Below are positions 53,119-61,321 of a stretch of DNA of 64,000 nucleotides, in pieces. Each line of letters begins with the position of its first letter. The stretch's first letter is position 1. The stretch is from Haloplanus sp. HW8-1 (GTDB lineage: Archaea; Halobacteriota; Halobacteria; Halobacteriales; Haloferacaceae). The stretch lies in contig NZ_CP098518.1 in assembly GCF_023703795.1 (NCBI RefSeq), positions 2,666,001 to 2,730,000 on the forward strand. The letters run 5' to 3'. The notes under the pieces were generated by a model. It was not told the origin of the DNA. It ran no database searches and saw only the letters and a program-made list of their open reading frames with translations. The translations under genes and the position numbers were made by a program.

Positions 53119-53517
53119 CTAAACGTGTTCCGTTCGCTCGATATCCTGCTCAATCGTGTCGGTCGAAACATCGCCTGCCGTCCCCACGTAGTACGATTCC
53201 TCCCAAAACCCACCACTCCACAGGTACTCCTCCAAGAACAGTTTGTACTGTTCCCACATCTCCCGTGCCGTGATGCTTTTGACTGTCCGTACAATCTCAC
53301 TTGGCGCGTGCTTCGGATGGGCAGACAGGAACAGGTGTACGTGGTCAGGTGACATGTGGAGCGACAGTATCTCGTAGTCGTAATCGTCACACACGTCGCG
53401 GAAACTCGCTTCCAACGAATCCTCTATTGGTTCAAGAATCGCGTGGCGATACTTCGGACACCACACGAAATGGTAGTTGACGTTGTACACCGGGTGATTC
53501 GACCGCTTCTCACCCAT
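53119..53517 (-). CDS. tnpA: IS200-type Y1 transposase TnpA, probably inactive (Tyr to Asp)
   Basis: 132 residues of the HUH single-strand transposase fold; metal-binding His59/His61 in SLHMSPDHVHLFLSAHP. In this family the nucleophile Tyr sits in the helix after VGTxGxVS, as in T-I-x-x-Y-I. Here the sequence is VGTAGDVSTDTIEQDIERTE, with Asp125 (codon GAT at 53143-53145) in place of Tyr. One T-to-G change would convert TAT to GAT. Without the tyrosine the strand-transfer reaction cannot occur, so the element would depend on other copies. Confidence 0.85.
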   Translation of the reverse strand: MGEKRSNHPVYNVNYHFVWCPKYRHAILEPIEDSLEASFRDVCDDYDYEILSLHMSPDHVHLFLSAHPKHAPSEIVRTVKSITAREMWEQYKLFLEEYLWSGGFWEESYYVGTAGDVSTDTIEQDIERTEHV

Positions 53518-53545
53518 ATAGAACCCACTCCACCAACACAGTTAA

Positions 53546-53564
53546 GTATATCCAAAGGATATAC
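53546..53564. promoter_or_regulatory. Inverted repeat in the tnpA/tnpB divergent promoter
   Basis: GTATATCC AAA GGATATAC is a perfect 8-bp inverted repeat overlapping the TATA-like GTTAAGTATA, 7-25 nt before the DUF2080 start. It could be an operator that the small AbrB-like DUF2080 protein recognises. Confidence 0.45.
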
Positions 53565-53570
53565 GAAGGT

Positions 53571-53726
53571 ATGGCGAATCGTTTTGAAATCGACGGCGAG
53601 GAAGTTCTCGACGGTGAGGTCAAACCGTTCGGGAATAGCGCCCACGTCACCGTTCCCAAGCGCTGGCGTGGGGCCGACGTGAAAGTCGTCCGAACCTCAG
53701 AACCTACCGAACAAGACGAAGAATGA
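53571..53726 (+). CDS. DUF2080 transposon-associated small protein
   Basis: 51 residues: MANRFEIDGEEVLDGEVKPF then GNSAHVTVPKRWRGADVKVV. The P-F-G-N-S-A-H-V-x-V-P stretch is the AbrB-like swapped hairpin found beside haloarchaeal tnpB genes. Its TGA overlaps the tnpB ATG (ATGA), giving coupled translation. A likely autoregulator of the element. Confidence 0.85.
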   Translation: MANRFEIDGEEVLDGEVKPFGNSAHVTVPKRWRGADVKVVRTSEPTEQDEE

Positions 53727-55000
53727 CCGACTCACAGGCTCTCGTCAAGACGCTAGACTTCCAACTCGATATTCAGAGTGACAACGAGAGTCTGTTGTAC
53801 GACGCCACACTCGAAGCCCGTCGGGTGTACAACGAAACCGTCAGGCTCGCCAAAGAAGGCGTGGACTGGGACGCAATTCCCGGCCGCGTGGCCGACGACG
53901 CCGACCTCGTGAAAAACACGACCCAACGAGTCGTTGCGAAAGCACTCGGCGCGATGAAGAACTACTTCGAGTACGACGACTTCGGACTCCCGAGTCACAC
54001 CAAGGACGGCGCGTACCTGATTCGTGCGAACCACGAGGAAGGGTACAATCTGTCGATCAACAACGACGGCGACGTGGCGTTCCGCATCAGCGCGAAACCC
54101 TACAAGCACGTCAAAGGCGTCCTCAAAGGGGGTGACGCCCACCTCGACATTCTCAAGACCGCGCTTACGAGCGACGAGTGGAAGATTGGGACGGCAGAAG
54201 CCCTGTTCCACAACGAGAACCCCGAGTTGCACGTCAACGTCACCAACACCGAACAGACCGTTCGAGACAAGCAGGACTCACGGACGGTCATCGGCGTGGA
54301 CGTGAACGAGGATAACGTATCACTCACCGCGCTCTCCGAGGATGGCGTCGAGAACACGCTGGTCATCGACTTCCCCGAAATCAAGTTCGAGCGCCACCGC
54401 TACTTCACGATGCGGAAGCGCGTCCAGAACGCGGGGAAGGACAGCATACACGACACGCTCGAAGGGCGTGAGGAACGGTTCGTCCGTGACCGACTCCACA
54501 AGGTGAGTCGTCACATCGTGGAATGGAGTCGTCAGTTTGAGAGGCCGTGCATCGTCTTTGAAGACCTCAAAGAGATGCGCGACAGTATCGACTACGGCAC
54601 GCGGATGAATCGACGCTTGCACCACCTCCCGTTCCGCGCCCTCCAGTTCTATACGTCGTACAAGGCGGCGTTCGAGGGTATCCCCACTGCGTGGATTGAC
54701 CCTGCGTACACGAGCCAACGGTGTCCGATGTGTGGGCATACGGAGCATGCGAATCGAAACAAGAAGCGGTTCAAGTGCAAGTCCTGCGAGCATCAAGACC
54801 ACAGCGACCGAGGTGCAAGCGTCAACATTGCCGTCAAAGGCATCAAGAAGCATCAGGATTGGAATGTGCCAGCTCTCAACAGCCTTCCCGTTGTTCGGAA
54901 GGTGCGACGGCAGGCATCGGGGGCCGTGGACGCCCCGACCGTGACCCACCCGACCGTTCGAGGCCACCCAGCCGATGGTCGGATGGGAGTGTCCGACTAA
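53723..55000 (+). CDS. tnpB: RNA-guided nuclease TnpB (IS605 OrfB/IS1341 type)
   Basis: 425 residues. RuvC-like catalytic residues: Asp193 in TVIGVDVNEDNVSL, Glu280 in CIVFEDLKEMRDSI and Asp362 in HSDRGASVNIAVKG. The zinc finger between them is CPMCGHTEHANRNKKRFKCK followed by SC (Cys334, 337, 352, 355). The family cleaves DNA at target-adjacent-motif sites using an omega RNA made from the right end; a strongly folded right end follows at 55013-55085. All catalytic residues are present, so it may be active though TnpA is not. Confidence 0.92.
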   Translation: MTDSQALVKTLDFQLDIQSDNESLLYDATLEARRVYNETVRLAKEGVDWDAIPGRVADDADLVKNTTQRVVAKALGAMKNYFEYDDFGLPSHTKDGAYLIRANHEEGYNLSINNDGDVAFRISAKPYKHVKGVLKGGDAHLDILKTALTSDEWKIGTAEALFHNENPELHVNVTNTEQTVRDKQDSRTVIGVDVNEDNVSLTALSEDGVENTLVIDFPEIKFERHRYFTMRKRVQNAGKDSIHDTLEGREERFVRDRLHKVSRHIVEWSRQFERPCIVFEDLKEMRDSIDYGTRMNRRLHHLPFRALQFYTSYKAAFEGIPTAWIDPAYTSQRCPMCGHTEHANRNKKRFKCKSCEHQDHSDRGASVNIAVKGIKKHQDWNVPALNSLPVVRKVRRQASGAVDAPTVTHPTVRGHPADGRMGVSD

Positions 55001-55012
55001 TCCACGGGAAGT

Positions 55013-55085
55013 CTCGGGGTCGTACGGAAGACGAAGTCTTCCGTGATGACGAGACGCTCTGCGTCTCGAACCACTTGACCCCGAG
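55013..55085 (+). ncRNA. Folded right end, candidate omega RNA scaffold 3' part
   Basis: Outer stem CTCGGGGTC (55013-55021)/GACCCCGAG (55077-55085), 9 bp perfect. Inside it are hairpin 1 (ACGGAAGAC/GTCTTCCGT, 55024-55044, loop GAA) and hairpin 2 (CGAGACGC/GCGTCTCG, 55050-55068, loop TCT). A three-way junction directly after tnpB and ending at the element end is the expected position of the omega RNA scaffold, with the guide running into flanking DNA. Boundaries of the transcript are not visible. Confidence 0.5.
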
Positions 55086-55144
55086 GCGGTTCACGGAGAA
55101 AGATTCATTCCCCCATCCCGTCAATCGAACGGCAGACCGGGAGC

Positions 55145-55399
55145 ATGCCAGCAAAAACGGGAGCATCCCACGCGCTGTCGGCGTTCGTCAGCCTGATCGT
55201 CGGTACCGTCCTCTCGAAGTACGTCTGGACGTACACGCCGCCACTCGCGGAGGCGGGCGCCGTCGCCGGTCGCCACCTTTCGGGCCTGATCGGGACGCCG
55301 ATCGCCCCCGAAACGACCGGCGGTCTCGTCGTCGTCCTCCTCCTGTCGTTCGTCTGGGGTGTCATCTATCACCTCGCCCGGCACGACGCCGAGAACTGA
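55145..55399 (+). CDS. Small membrane protein
   Basis: 84 residues with two hydrophobic segments: ASHALSAFVSLIVGTVLSKY and GGLVVVLLLSFVWGVIYHLA. Short polar linker, basic/acidic tail (RHDAEN). No known domain. Located between the IS element and the MutS-like gene, 50 nt before the latter. Confidence 0.65.
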   Translation: MPAKTGASHALSAFVSLIVGTVLSKYVWTYTPPLAEAGAVAGRHLSGLIGTPIAPETTGGLVVVLLLSFVWGVIYHLARHDAEN

Positions 55400-55448
55400 T
55401 CGCCCCGACCCGCAACGTTTTGCCGGATGGGGCGATACCCCTTCCCGC

Positions 55449-57434
55449 ATGGAGCTTACGGCCATCCCGGGCGTCGGGGAGAAGACGGCCGCCGCGCTCG
55501 CCGACCTCGACGACCCCGAACGGGCGCTCCGGGAGGGCGACGTGGCCGCACTCGCCGAGGCGCCGGGGGTCTCCCCCGGCCGTGCCGCGGCCATCGCCCG
55601 CGCGGCCGTCCGGCACGAACACGGCGCCGACGGCGACTTTCTGGCGACCGATCGCGCCCGCGACGTCTACGAGGATATCCTCGACTTGCTGGAGGAGCGC
55701 ACGGTCACCGACTACGCCGCCCGCCGGATGGCGACGTTCGTGCCCACGGGTGCGGCCTCCCGGATCGAGGAGGTTCGGGCGCTCGTCGATCGGGCGACGA
55801 GTCGCGAGACCGACCCCGCGACCATCGATGCGCTGACCGACGTGTCGCCGCTCGTCGACCCGCCACCGACGCGGGTGCGCGACCGCTGTCTCGCCACCGC
55901 GGACGCGGAGCGGTACGCCGAGGCCGACGAGGCGATCCCCGAACTCTCCGTCGAGGTGGTCGACGACGCCCGCGACCTCGCGGAACTCGCACGGTCGTAC
56001 GCGACGGTGATCGTCCTCGACGAGGCCTTCGCCGGCGTCGACGTGACCGGTGACGTTCGCGTCCGGCCCGACGCCCTCGATCACCCCAGCGAGGTGGTGC
56101 CCGAGCGTCTCCTCTCCTTTTTTGCGGCGAACCGCGATACTCTCCTCGCGGCGGCGCGGGTCCACGAGACGGCGGGAATGGACCCGCCCTGCGACCCCGA
56201 CACACTCCGCGATGCGCTCTCACGACTGGACGACGACGGCACGCCAGTCGGCGACGACGAACTCGATCGACTCGCGACGGCCGTCGACGACCTCGACGCC
56301 GCCGTCGGCACCGCCGAGTCCGTCGCCAACGACCACCTCCGGACGGCCATCCGCGACCGCGACGTCACCATCGAGGGGACGGACTTCCTCTCGCTGGTCG
56401 AACAGGGAGCCCGCGTCGACGCCCTGCTCTCCCGGGAACTCGCCGACGAATTCGACCGCGCGGTCGAGAAGGCCCGGACCCACCTCGTCGACGGCCTCGA
56501 CCTGTCCGACGTGGCTGACCTCGCCGAGCGGGTCTTCGGCGGTGAACCCACCTTCCCGCTGGAACACGACGAGGAGGCGGTCTCGCGGCTCCGGACCGAA
56601 CTGACCGCGGCCCGTGACCGCCGTGCGGCACGGCTCAAGGCCGACCTGGCCGACGACCTCGGCGCCCTCCGTGAGGCCGCCGAGACGCTCGTCCGCGCGG
56701 CGCTGGAGCGCGACGTGGAACTCGCCGTCGCCCGCTTCGCCGACGACTTCGACTGCACCCTCCCGACCGTCTCCGACGACGTGACCGGTGTCGCCGTCGA
56801 GGGGGGCCGGTCGCCGCTGCTCGACGTGGCCTTCGAGGACGTCGAGTCCGTCGACTACGCCGTCTCCGGCGTGACGCTACTCTCGGGGGTCAACTCCGGC
56901 GGGAAGACCTCGACGCTCGACCTGCTCGCGCTCGTGACGATCCTCGCACACATGGGCCTGCCGGTGCCTGCCGAGTCGGCACGCGTCGAGCGCGTCTCCG
57001 AACTCCACTACTACGCCAAGAGCCAGGGGACGCTGGACGCCGGCGCGTTCGAGGCGACGCTCCGGGACTTCGCCGACCTCGCGACCGGGACGGACTCGCG
57101 GCTCGTCCTCGTGGACGAACTGGAGAGCATCACGGAACCCGGAGCCAGCGCGAAGATCATCGCCGGTATCCTCGAGTCACTCGACGGCGGTGGCGTGACG
57201 GCCGTCTTCGTCTCGCATCTCGCGGGCGAGATCCGCGACGCCGCCGCGGTCGACGTGGCCGTCGACGGCATCGAGGCGGTCGGCCTCGTCGACGGTGAAC
57301 TTCGGGTGAATCGCTCGCCCGTGACCGACCACCTCGCGCGGTCGACGCCCGAACTCATCGTCGAGAAGCTAGCGACCGACTCGACCGAGGACGACGACGT
57401 CGCGTTCTACGCGCGGCTGCTGGAGAAGTTCTGA
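55449..57434 (+). CDS. MutS-like ATPase with N-terminal helix-hairpin-helix
   Basis: 661 residues from ATG 55449. The N-terminus is a HhH motif MELTAIPGVGEKTAAALADL then APGVSPGRAAAIARAAV. A long helical core and the MutS ATPase domain follow: Walker A VTLLSGVNSGGKTSTLDLLA, signature GAFEATLRDFADLATGTDSR, Walker B LVLVDELESITEPGASAKII and the switch His AVFVSHLAGEIRD. It lacks the mismatch-binding domain I (F-x-E) of MutS1, so a non-mismatch role in recombination or branched DNA is more likely, as for archaeal MutS5-like proteins. Confidence 0.85.
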   Translation: MELTAIPGVGEKTAAALADLDDPERALREGDVAALAEAPGVSPGRAAAIARAAVRHEHGADGDFLATDRARDVYEDILDLLEERTVTDYAARRMATFVPTGAASRIEEVRALVDRATSRETDPATIDALTDVSPLVDPPPTRVRDRCLATADAERYAEADEAIPELSVEVVDDARDLAELARSYATVIVLDEAFAGVDVTGDVRVRPDALDHPSEVVPERLLSFFAANRDTLLAAARVHETAGMDPPCDPDTLRDALSRLDDDGTPVGDDELDRLATAVDDLDAAVGTAESVANDHLRTAIRDRDVTIEGTDFLSLVEQGARVDALLSRELADEFDRAVEKARTHLVDGLDLSDVADLAERVFGGEPTFPLEHDEEAVSRLRTELTAARDRRAARLKADLADDLGALREAAETLVRAALERDVELAVARFADDFDCTLPTVSDDVTGVAVEGGRSPLLDVAFEDVESVDYAVSGVTLLSGVNSGGKTSTLDLLALVTILAHMGLPVPAESARVERVSELHYYAKSQGTLDAGAFEATLRDFADLATGTDSRLVLVDELESITEPGASAKIIAGILESLDGGGVTAVFVSHLAGEIRDAAAVDVAVDGIEAVGLVDGELRVNRSPVTDHLARSTPELIVEKLATDSTEDDDVAFYARLLEKF

Positions 57435-57526
57435 ACTGCGCGGCAGACGCACGTCAGACGGCCGCAGGACGTCGTCTAACGGTCTCGCGACAACTGTTAA
57501 GTGGCCCGGCGAGCGAGGTGAAAGTG

Positions 57527-58651
57527 ATGACAGACGACCCCGACGAGGGGATGCTGTCGTGGGACGAGTCGGTCTTCCGGGACGAACACGTCTTCGAGAT
57601 CGACTACGTACCCGAGACGTTCGACCACCGGGAGACGCAACTGGAGAACCTGAAATACGCGTTGCGGCCCGCGGTGCGTGGCTCCCGCCCGCTCAACACG
57701 ATGGTTCGCGGGCCGCCCGGTACCGGCAAGACCACCGCCGTCCTGAAGCTATTCGGCGAGTTGTCGGGTCAGCCGGGCGTGCGAACCGTCCGGGTGAACT
57801 GCCAACTCGACTCGACGCGCTACGCCGTCTTCTCGCGGGTGTTCGAACACGTCTTCGACTACGAACCGCCGTCCTCGGGTATCTCGTTCAAGAAACTGTT
57901 CGGACAGATCACCGATCATCTCGTCGACGACGACGAGGTGCTGGTGGTCGCGCTGGACGACGTGAACTACCTGTTCTACGAGAACGAGGCCTCCGATACC
58001 CTCTACTCCCTGCTGCGTGCCCACGAGGGATCGGCCGGCGCACGCATCGGCGTCATCGTCGTCTCCTCGGATCTGGGCCTGGACATCATGGAGGAACTCG
58101 ACGGTCGCGTCCAGAGCGTCTTCCGGCCCGAAGAAGTGTATTTCCCCGTCTACGACGCCGACGAGATCGTCGACATCCTCGGCGAACGGGTCGACCGCGG
58201 GTTCCACGACGGCGTGATCGGCACACGGGAACTCGATCGGGTCGCCGAACTCACGGCCGAGAGCGGCGACCTCCGAGTCGGGATCGACCTGTTGCGCCGG
58301 GCGGGACTGAACGCCGAGATGCGTGCGAGCAGGACGATCAGCGTCGACGACGTGGCGGAGGCCTACGACAAGTCGAAATACGTCCACCTCTCGCGGTGTC
58401 TCCGCGAACTCACGGAGTCGGAGCGGGCGCTGGTCGAGACCATCGCCGAACACGACGGCCAGCAGGCCGGCACGGTGTACGAGGCCTTCCACGAGGCGAC
58501 GGACCTGGGCTACACCCGCTACTCGGAGATCATCAACAAACTCGACCAGTTGGGTGTCATCGAGGCGGACTACGCCGAGGTCGACGGCCGGGGGCGATCC
58601 CGGTCGCTCACCCTCTCCTACGACACCGAAGCGGTGCTCGACCGCCTCTGA
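57527..58651 (+). CDS. Orc1/Cdc6 family replication initiator
   Basis: 374 residues from ATG 57527, preceded by CTGTTAAGTG at 24-33 nt. AAA+ module: Walker A NTMVRGPPGTGKTTAVLKLF, Walker B VLVVALDDVNYLFYENEAS, sensor 1 IGVIVVSSDLGLDI and sensor 2 ESGDLRVGIDLLRRAGLNAE. A C-terminal winged helix follows (SERALVETIAEHDGQQAGTV, then GYTRYSEIINKLDQLGVIEA). Only 92 bp of upstream sequence before the MutS-like gene, with no origin-recognition-box repeats visible, so this is likely one of the accessory Orc paralogues rather than an origin-linked one. Confidence 0.9.
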   Translation: MTDDPDEGMLSWDESVFRDEHVFEIDYVPETFDHRETQLENLKYALRPAVRGSRPLNTMVRGPPGTGKTTAVLKLFGELSGQPGVRTVRVNCQLDSTRYAVFSRVFEHVFDYEPPSSGISFKKLFGQITDHLVDDDEVLVVALDDVNYLFYENEASDTLYSLLRAHEGSAGARIGVIVVSSDLGLDIMEELDGRVQSVFRPEEVYFPVYDADEIVDILGERVDRGFHDGVIGTRELDRVAELTAESGDLRVGIDLLRRAGLNAEMRASRTISVDDVAEAYDKSKYVHLSRCLRELTESERALVETIAEHDGQQAGTVYEAFHEATDLGYTRYSEIINKLDQLGVIEADYAEVDGRGRSRSLTLSYDTEAVLDRL

Positions 58652-58698
58652 GCGCGCCGGAACACCTTTATTCGCCGACTCCTGCGTGCGAGGCGAGG

Positions 58699-60069
58699 AT
58701 GGAACGTGACACGTTCACACGCCGCAAGTGTCTGGCCGCTATCGCGGGGGGCCTGACCGCCGGTTGTGGCGGCCGGGCGGCCGAGGAGTCGTCGACGCCC
58801 ACGTCGCCGACTGCGACGGCCACGGCCCGGCCGATACAGACGGGAGCGGCCGACCCGACAGCAGAGGCGGCGGCGACGCTCGGGGCGGCGTTCGATCGGG
58901 GGGTGGGACGTTGTGCGCTAGAGGCCAGCCCCACGCCCGACGGCACATGGCCGATGATCAACCGCGATCCCGCCGGGACGAACGCCTCGCCCGCGTCCAA
59001 CGGCCCCACCGAGTTCCCACTCAACGAGCGCTGGACCATGTCGGCGCTCGAAGCGCAGGTCACGTTCCCCGTCGCCGACGACGGCTTCGTCTATCTGGTC
59101 GCCGCCGACCCCGATTCCGACCCGAGCGTGCCGATGTCGGCCGTCCTGTGTCACGACCCGCGCCGCAACGGCGAGATCCAGTGGCGTCGTCGGGTCGACG
59201 CCATGCCCGTCGGCCCACCGGTCGCCGACGGGGAGACGGTGTACGTCGCCTTCGGTTCCCCCGAAGACGCGCGCGTCCAGGCCATCGACCGGACCGACGG
59301 CTCGCTCCGGAACGTCTACGACCTCCCCGGGCGGTTCGTCGGCGAGTTGGCGACCGCCGGGACGAGCCTAGTGATGCCGACCGAGGACGCCTACCGCGTC
59401 GTCGACGCCCGCACGGGTGCACACTGCTGGTCGTTCGCCCCGAACGACCTCCGCGGGAGCGAGCCACGGAACCGAAAGATCCGCGACGCCGCCGTCGGCG
59501 ACGGCGCCGCGTTCGTCGGGACGGGCTATCCCGACAGCCAGCCGACGACCGGGGTCGGCCACCTGTACGCGGTCGATCCCTCGGTTCCTGGCATGCGGTG
59601 GCACGTGCCGATGGACGGGCCAGTCGGGCGGATCGCGGTGACGGACGACGCCGTGATCGTCACGACCGACGACTCCGTGGCCGGGTTCGATCTCCGGAGC
59701 GGCGAGAAGCGGTGGACCGACAGCGTCGAGCGGTCCGTCCGTCCGGCCACGCTCGCGGTTGCCGACGGCGTCGCCGTCTACGGGACGCGGCGGACACTCC
59801 ACGGTCTCGACGTGGCGACGGGCACCGAGCGCTGGGCAGTCCCCTTCGGCGTCCGGGGCGACGTGATCTTCGTCGGCGACGTGCTCTACGCCGTCGGACG
59901 ACGCGACCCGACGAGCCGACGCATCCTGCTCGTCGCCGTCGACGTGGCGTCGGGGACGCCGCGCTGGCAACAGGAGCTTTACGACCCCATCGTCGACGTC
60001 ATGGCCGCCAACGGCTACCTCTACGCCGTCACGACCGACGGCCGCCTGTTCGCGTTCAGCAGCGTCTAG
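58699..60069 (+). CDS. Secreted PQQ-like beta-propeller lipoprotein
   Basis: 456 residues. N-terminal MERDTFTRRKCLAAIAGGLT then AGCGG: a Tat signal (R-R-K) and a lipobox Cys. A Thr/Pro/Ser-rich linker (about 30-60) leads to PQQ-like blades with repeated Trp and Gly-rich turns, e.g. YLVAADPDSD, GTGYPDSQPTTGVGHLYAVD, VATGTERWAVPFGVRGDVIF and GYLYAVTTDGRLFAFS. Acts outside the membrane, possibly as a scaffold. TATA CCTTTATT lies 26-34 nt upstream. Convergent, its stop overlapping the SDR stop. Confidence 0.85.
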   Translation: MERDTFTRRKCLAAIAGGLTAGCGGRAAEESSTPTSPTATATARPIQTGAADPTAEAAATLGAAFDRGVGRCALEASPTPDGTWPMINRDPAGTNASPASNGPTEFPLNERWTMSALEAQVTFPVADDGFVYLVAADPDSDPSVPMSAVLCHDPRRNGEIQWRRRVDAMPVGPPVADGETVYVAFGSPEDARVQAIDRTDGSLRNVYDLPGRFVGELATAGTSLVMPTEDAYRVVDARTGAHCWSFAPNDLRGSEPRNRKIRDAAVGDGAAFVGTGYPDSQPTTGVGHLYAVDPSVPGMRWHVPMDGPVGRIAVTDDAVIVTTDDSVAGFDLRSGEKRWTDSVERSVRPATLAVADGVAVYGTRRTLHGLDVATGTERWAVPFGVRGDVIFVGDVLYAVGRRDPTSRRILLVAVDVASGTPRWQQELYDPIVDVMAANGYLYAVTTDGRLFAFSSV

Positions 60070-60779
60070 ACGAACTCGATGGCGCCGCTCGGCCCGTTCG
60101 TGAGGTGGACCTCGAACGGCATCGTAGCCCGATCGCTCTCGACGAGGTCCCAGTACGTCGCCGCGATGGCGGCTGGATCGAGCGACGTCGGCGGATCGCT
60201 CGCCGACGTGTTCGGCGGCCGGATCGTCCCGTCGAGGACGACGTGGGCGACGTGCACCCCGTCGGGACCGAGTTCGCGGGCAAGCGACTGGGCGAGTCCC
60301 CGGACGCCGAACTTGGCCGCCGAGAACCCGACGGCGCCCCCCTTGCCCCGGACGGCCGTGGTCGCGCCGGTGAAGATCATCGTCCCGCCCGCGTCCGTCA
60401 CGTCGGTGGCGGCCGCCCGGGCACAGCAGAAGGCCCCGCGCGGCCCGGCCGCCAGCGCCTCGTCGAACTCGTCGAGCGAGATGTCGGTCAGGCCCTTCCA
60501 GGCCGCTCCGCTGGCGTTGTAGACGAGGACGTCCGGCGCCCCGAACCGCTCGCGGACGGTTTCGAACGCCGCGTCGACCGCCGAGGCGTCGGTGAGATCG
60601 ATCGGGATCGCCAGTCCCGCACCCTCGCCGTCCCCCTCGTCGAGGTCCGCGGCCAACTCCCGGAGAAACGAGTCGGTACGGGCGAGGAGGGCGACGCGAC
60701 ACCCTTCACTCGCGAAGCGTCGCGCGACGGCAGCACCGAGTCCCGGGCCGACGCCCGCGACCACTGCGGTGTGTGTCAT
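60066..60779 (-). CDS. Short-chain dehydrogenase-like (SDR) protein with altered active site
   Basis: 237 residues. Rossmann nucleotide loop TAVVAGVGPGLGAAVARRFA, VLVYNASGAAWKG (N-A-S-G motif) and C-terminal LGPDGVHVAHVVLDGTIRPP. In the active-site helix Y-x-x-x-K the sequence is VGFSAAKFGVRGLAQSLARE, so the tyrosine is phenylalanine, while the upstream serine position reads TGATTAVRG. Such variants form a known SDR branch whose chemistry is unclear. Convergent with the lipoprotein gene. Confidence 0.8.
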   Translation of the reverse strand: MTHTAVVAGVGPGLGAAVARRFASEGCRVALLARTDSFLRELAADLDEGDGEGAGLAIPIDLTDASAVDAAFETVRERFGAPDVLVYNASGAAWKGLTDISLDEFDEALAAGPRGAFCCARAAATDVTDAGGTMIFTGATTAVRGKGGAVGFSAAKFGVRGLAQSLARELGPDGVHVAHVVLDGTIRPPNTSASDPPTSLDPAAIAATYWDLVESDRATMPFEVHLTNGPSGAIEFV

Positions 60780-60823
60780 ACCTCGCCGAGGGACGGCGCA
60801 GACAAAACGGTTCGGCCGGGCGG

Positions 60824-61321
60824 TCACCCCGCCCTCGCCTCGACCGGACCCTCGACGCCCGCCAGCCGTCGGCCCGCGGCCAGGATCAGCAGATCGAGGG
60901 CAGCGGCGCCCGCTCCGATCACCGCCCCGGAAAGCGCCGCGACGGGCGTCCCGACCAGCGCGAACGCTGCCACGAGAAGGAGTTCGCGGACCGCCACTCC
61001 GATGACCACCAGCAGGACGACGAGGAAGGCGACGCCGGTGACGGCGCCCCACGTCGCGCCGGGAACGGCCGTCCCGCGGAGCGTCCGGCAGTCGGCGGCG
61101 GCCAGCCACCGGCGGTTCGTCCGCCACGTCACCAGCCAGAGCGCCGCGTACAGCGAGAGACCGGTCACGGTGTGGATCCCCTGCAGGAGCGAGTCGAGGG
61201 CGCCGATGGCATGGAGCACCAGGACGGGACCGGCGGTTAGCGTCGCGGCGTGAAACGCGGATAGCGACCAGGCGAGTAGGGGGTCGACCGACTCGCCTTC
61301 CGTGGCCACCGACTCAGCCAT
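60824..61321 (-). CDS. Polytopic membrane protein
   Basis: 165 residues from ATG 61321 with four to five hydrophobic segments: LLAWSLSAFHAATLTAGPVL, LYAALWLVTWRTNRRWLA, GVAFLVVLLVVIGVAVRELL and AALSGAVIGAGAAALDLLIL. Its start overlaps the end of the CopD-like gene by 8 nt, so they form one unit. No function recognised. Confidence 0.7.
   Translation of the reverse strand: MAESVATEGESVDPLLAWSLSAFHAATLTAGPVLVLHAIGALDSLLQGIHTVTGLSLYAALWLVTWRTNRRWLAAADCRTLRGTAVPGATWGAVTGVAFLVVLLVVIGVAVRELLLVAAFALVGTPVAALSGAVIGAGAAALDLLILAAGRRLAGVEGPVEARAG

Larger units (their letters stand above)
53093..55079. mobile_element. IS200/IS605-family element (tnpA, DUF2080 gene, tnpB)
   Basis: Divergent tnpA and tnpB with a small DUF2080 gene between them, flanked on both sides by TTGACCCCGAGG (53088-53099 and 55075-55086). 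If TTGAC is the target/cleavage pentamer, the element runs from 53093 to 55079, about 1,987 bp. No target duplication is expected for this family. The exact ends are inferred from the repeated pentamer and the end hairpins. Confidence 0.65.

Noticed and set aside
57435-57526. Replication origin next to orc1/cdc6
   Set aside because: The gap is only 92 bases and contains no repeated origin-recognition-box or AT-rich unwinding stretch.
58728-61253. 841-codon plus-strand ORF
   Set aside because: Almost all Arg/Gly/Pro; it is the shifted frame of the beta-propeller and SDR genes.
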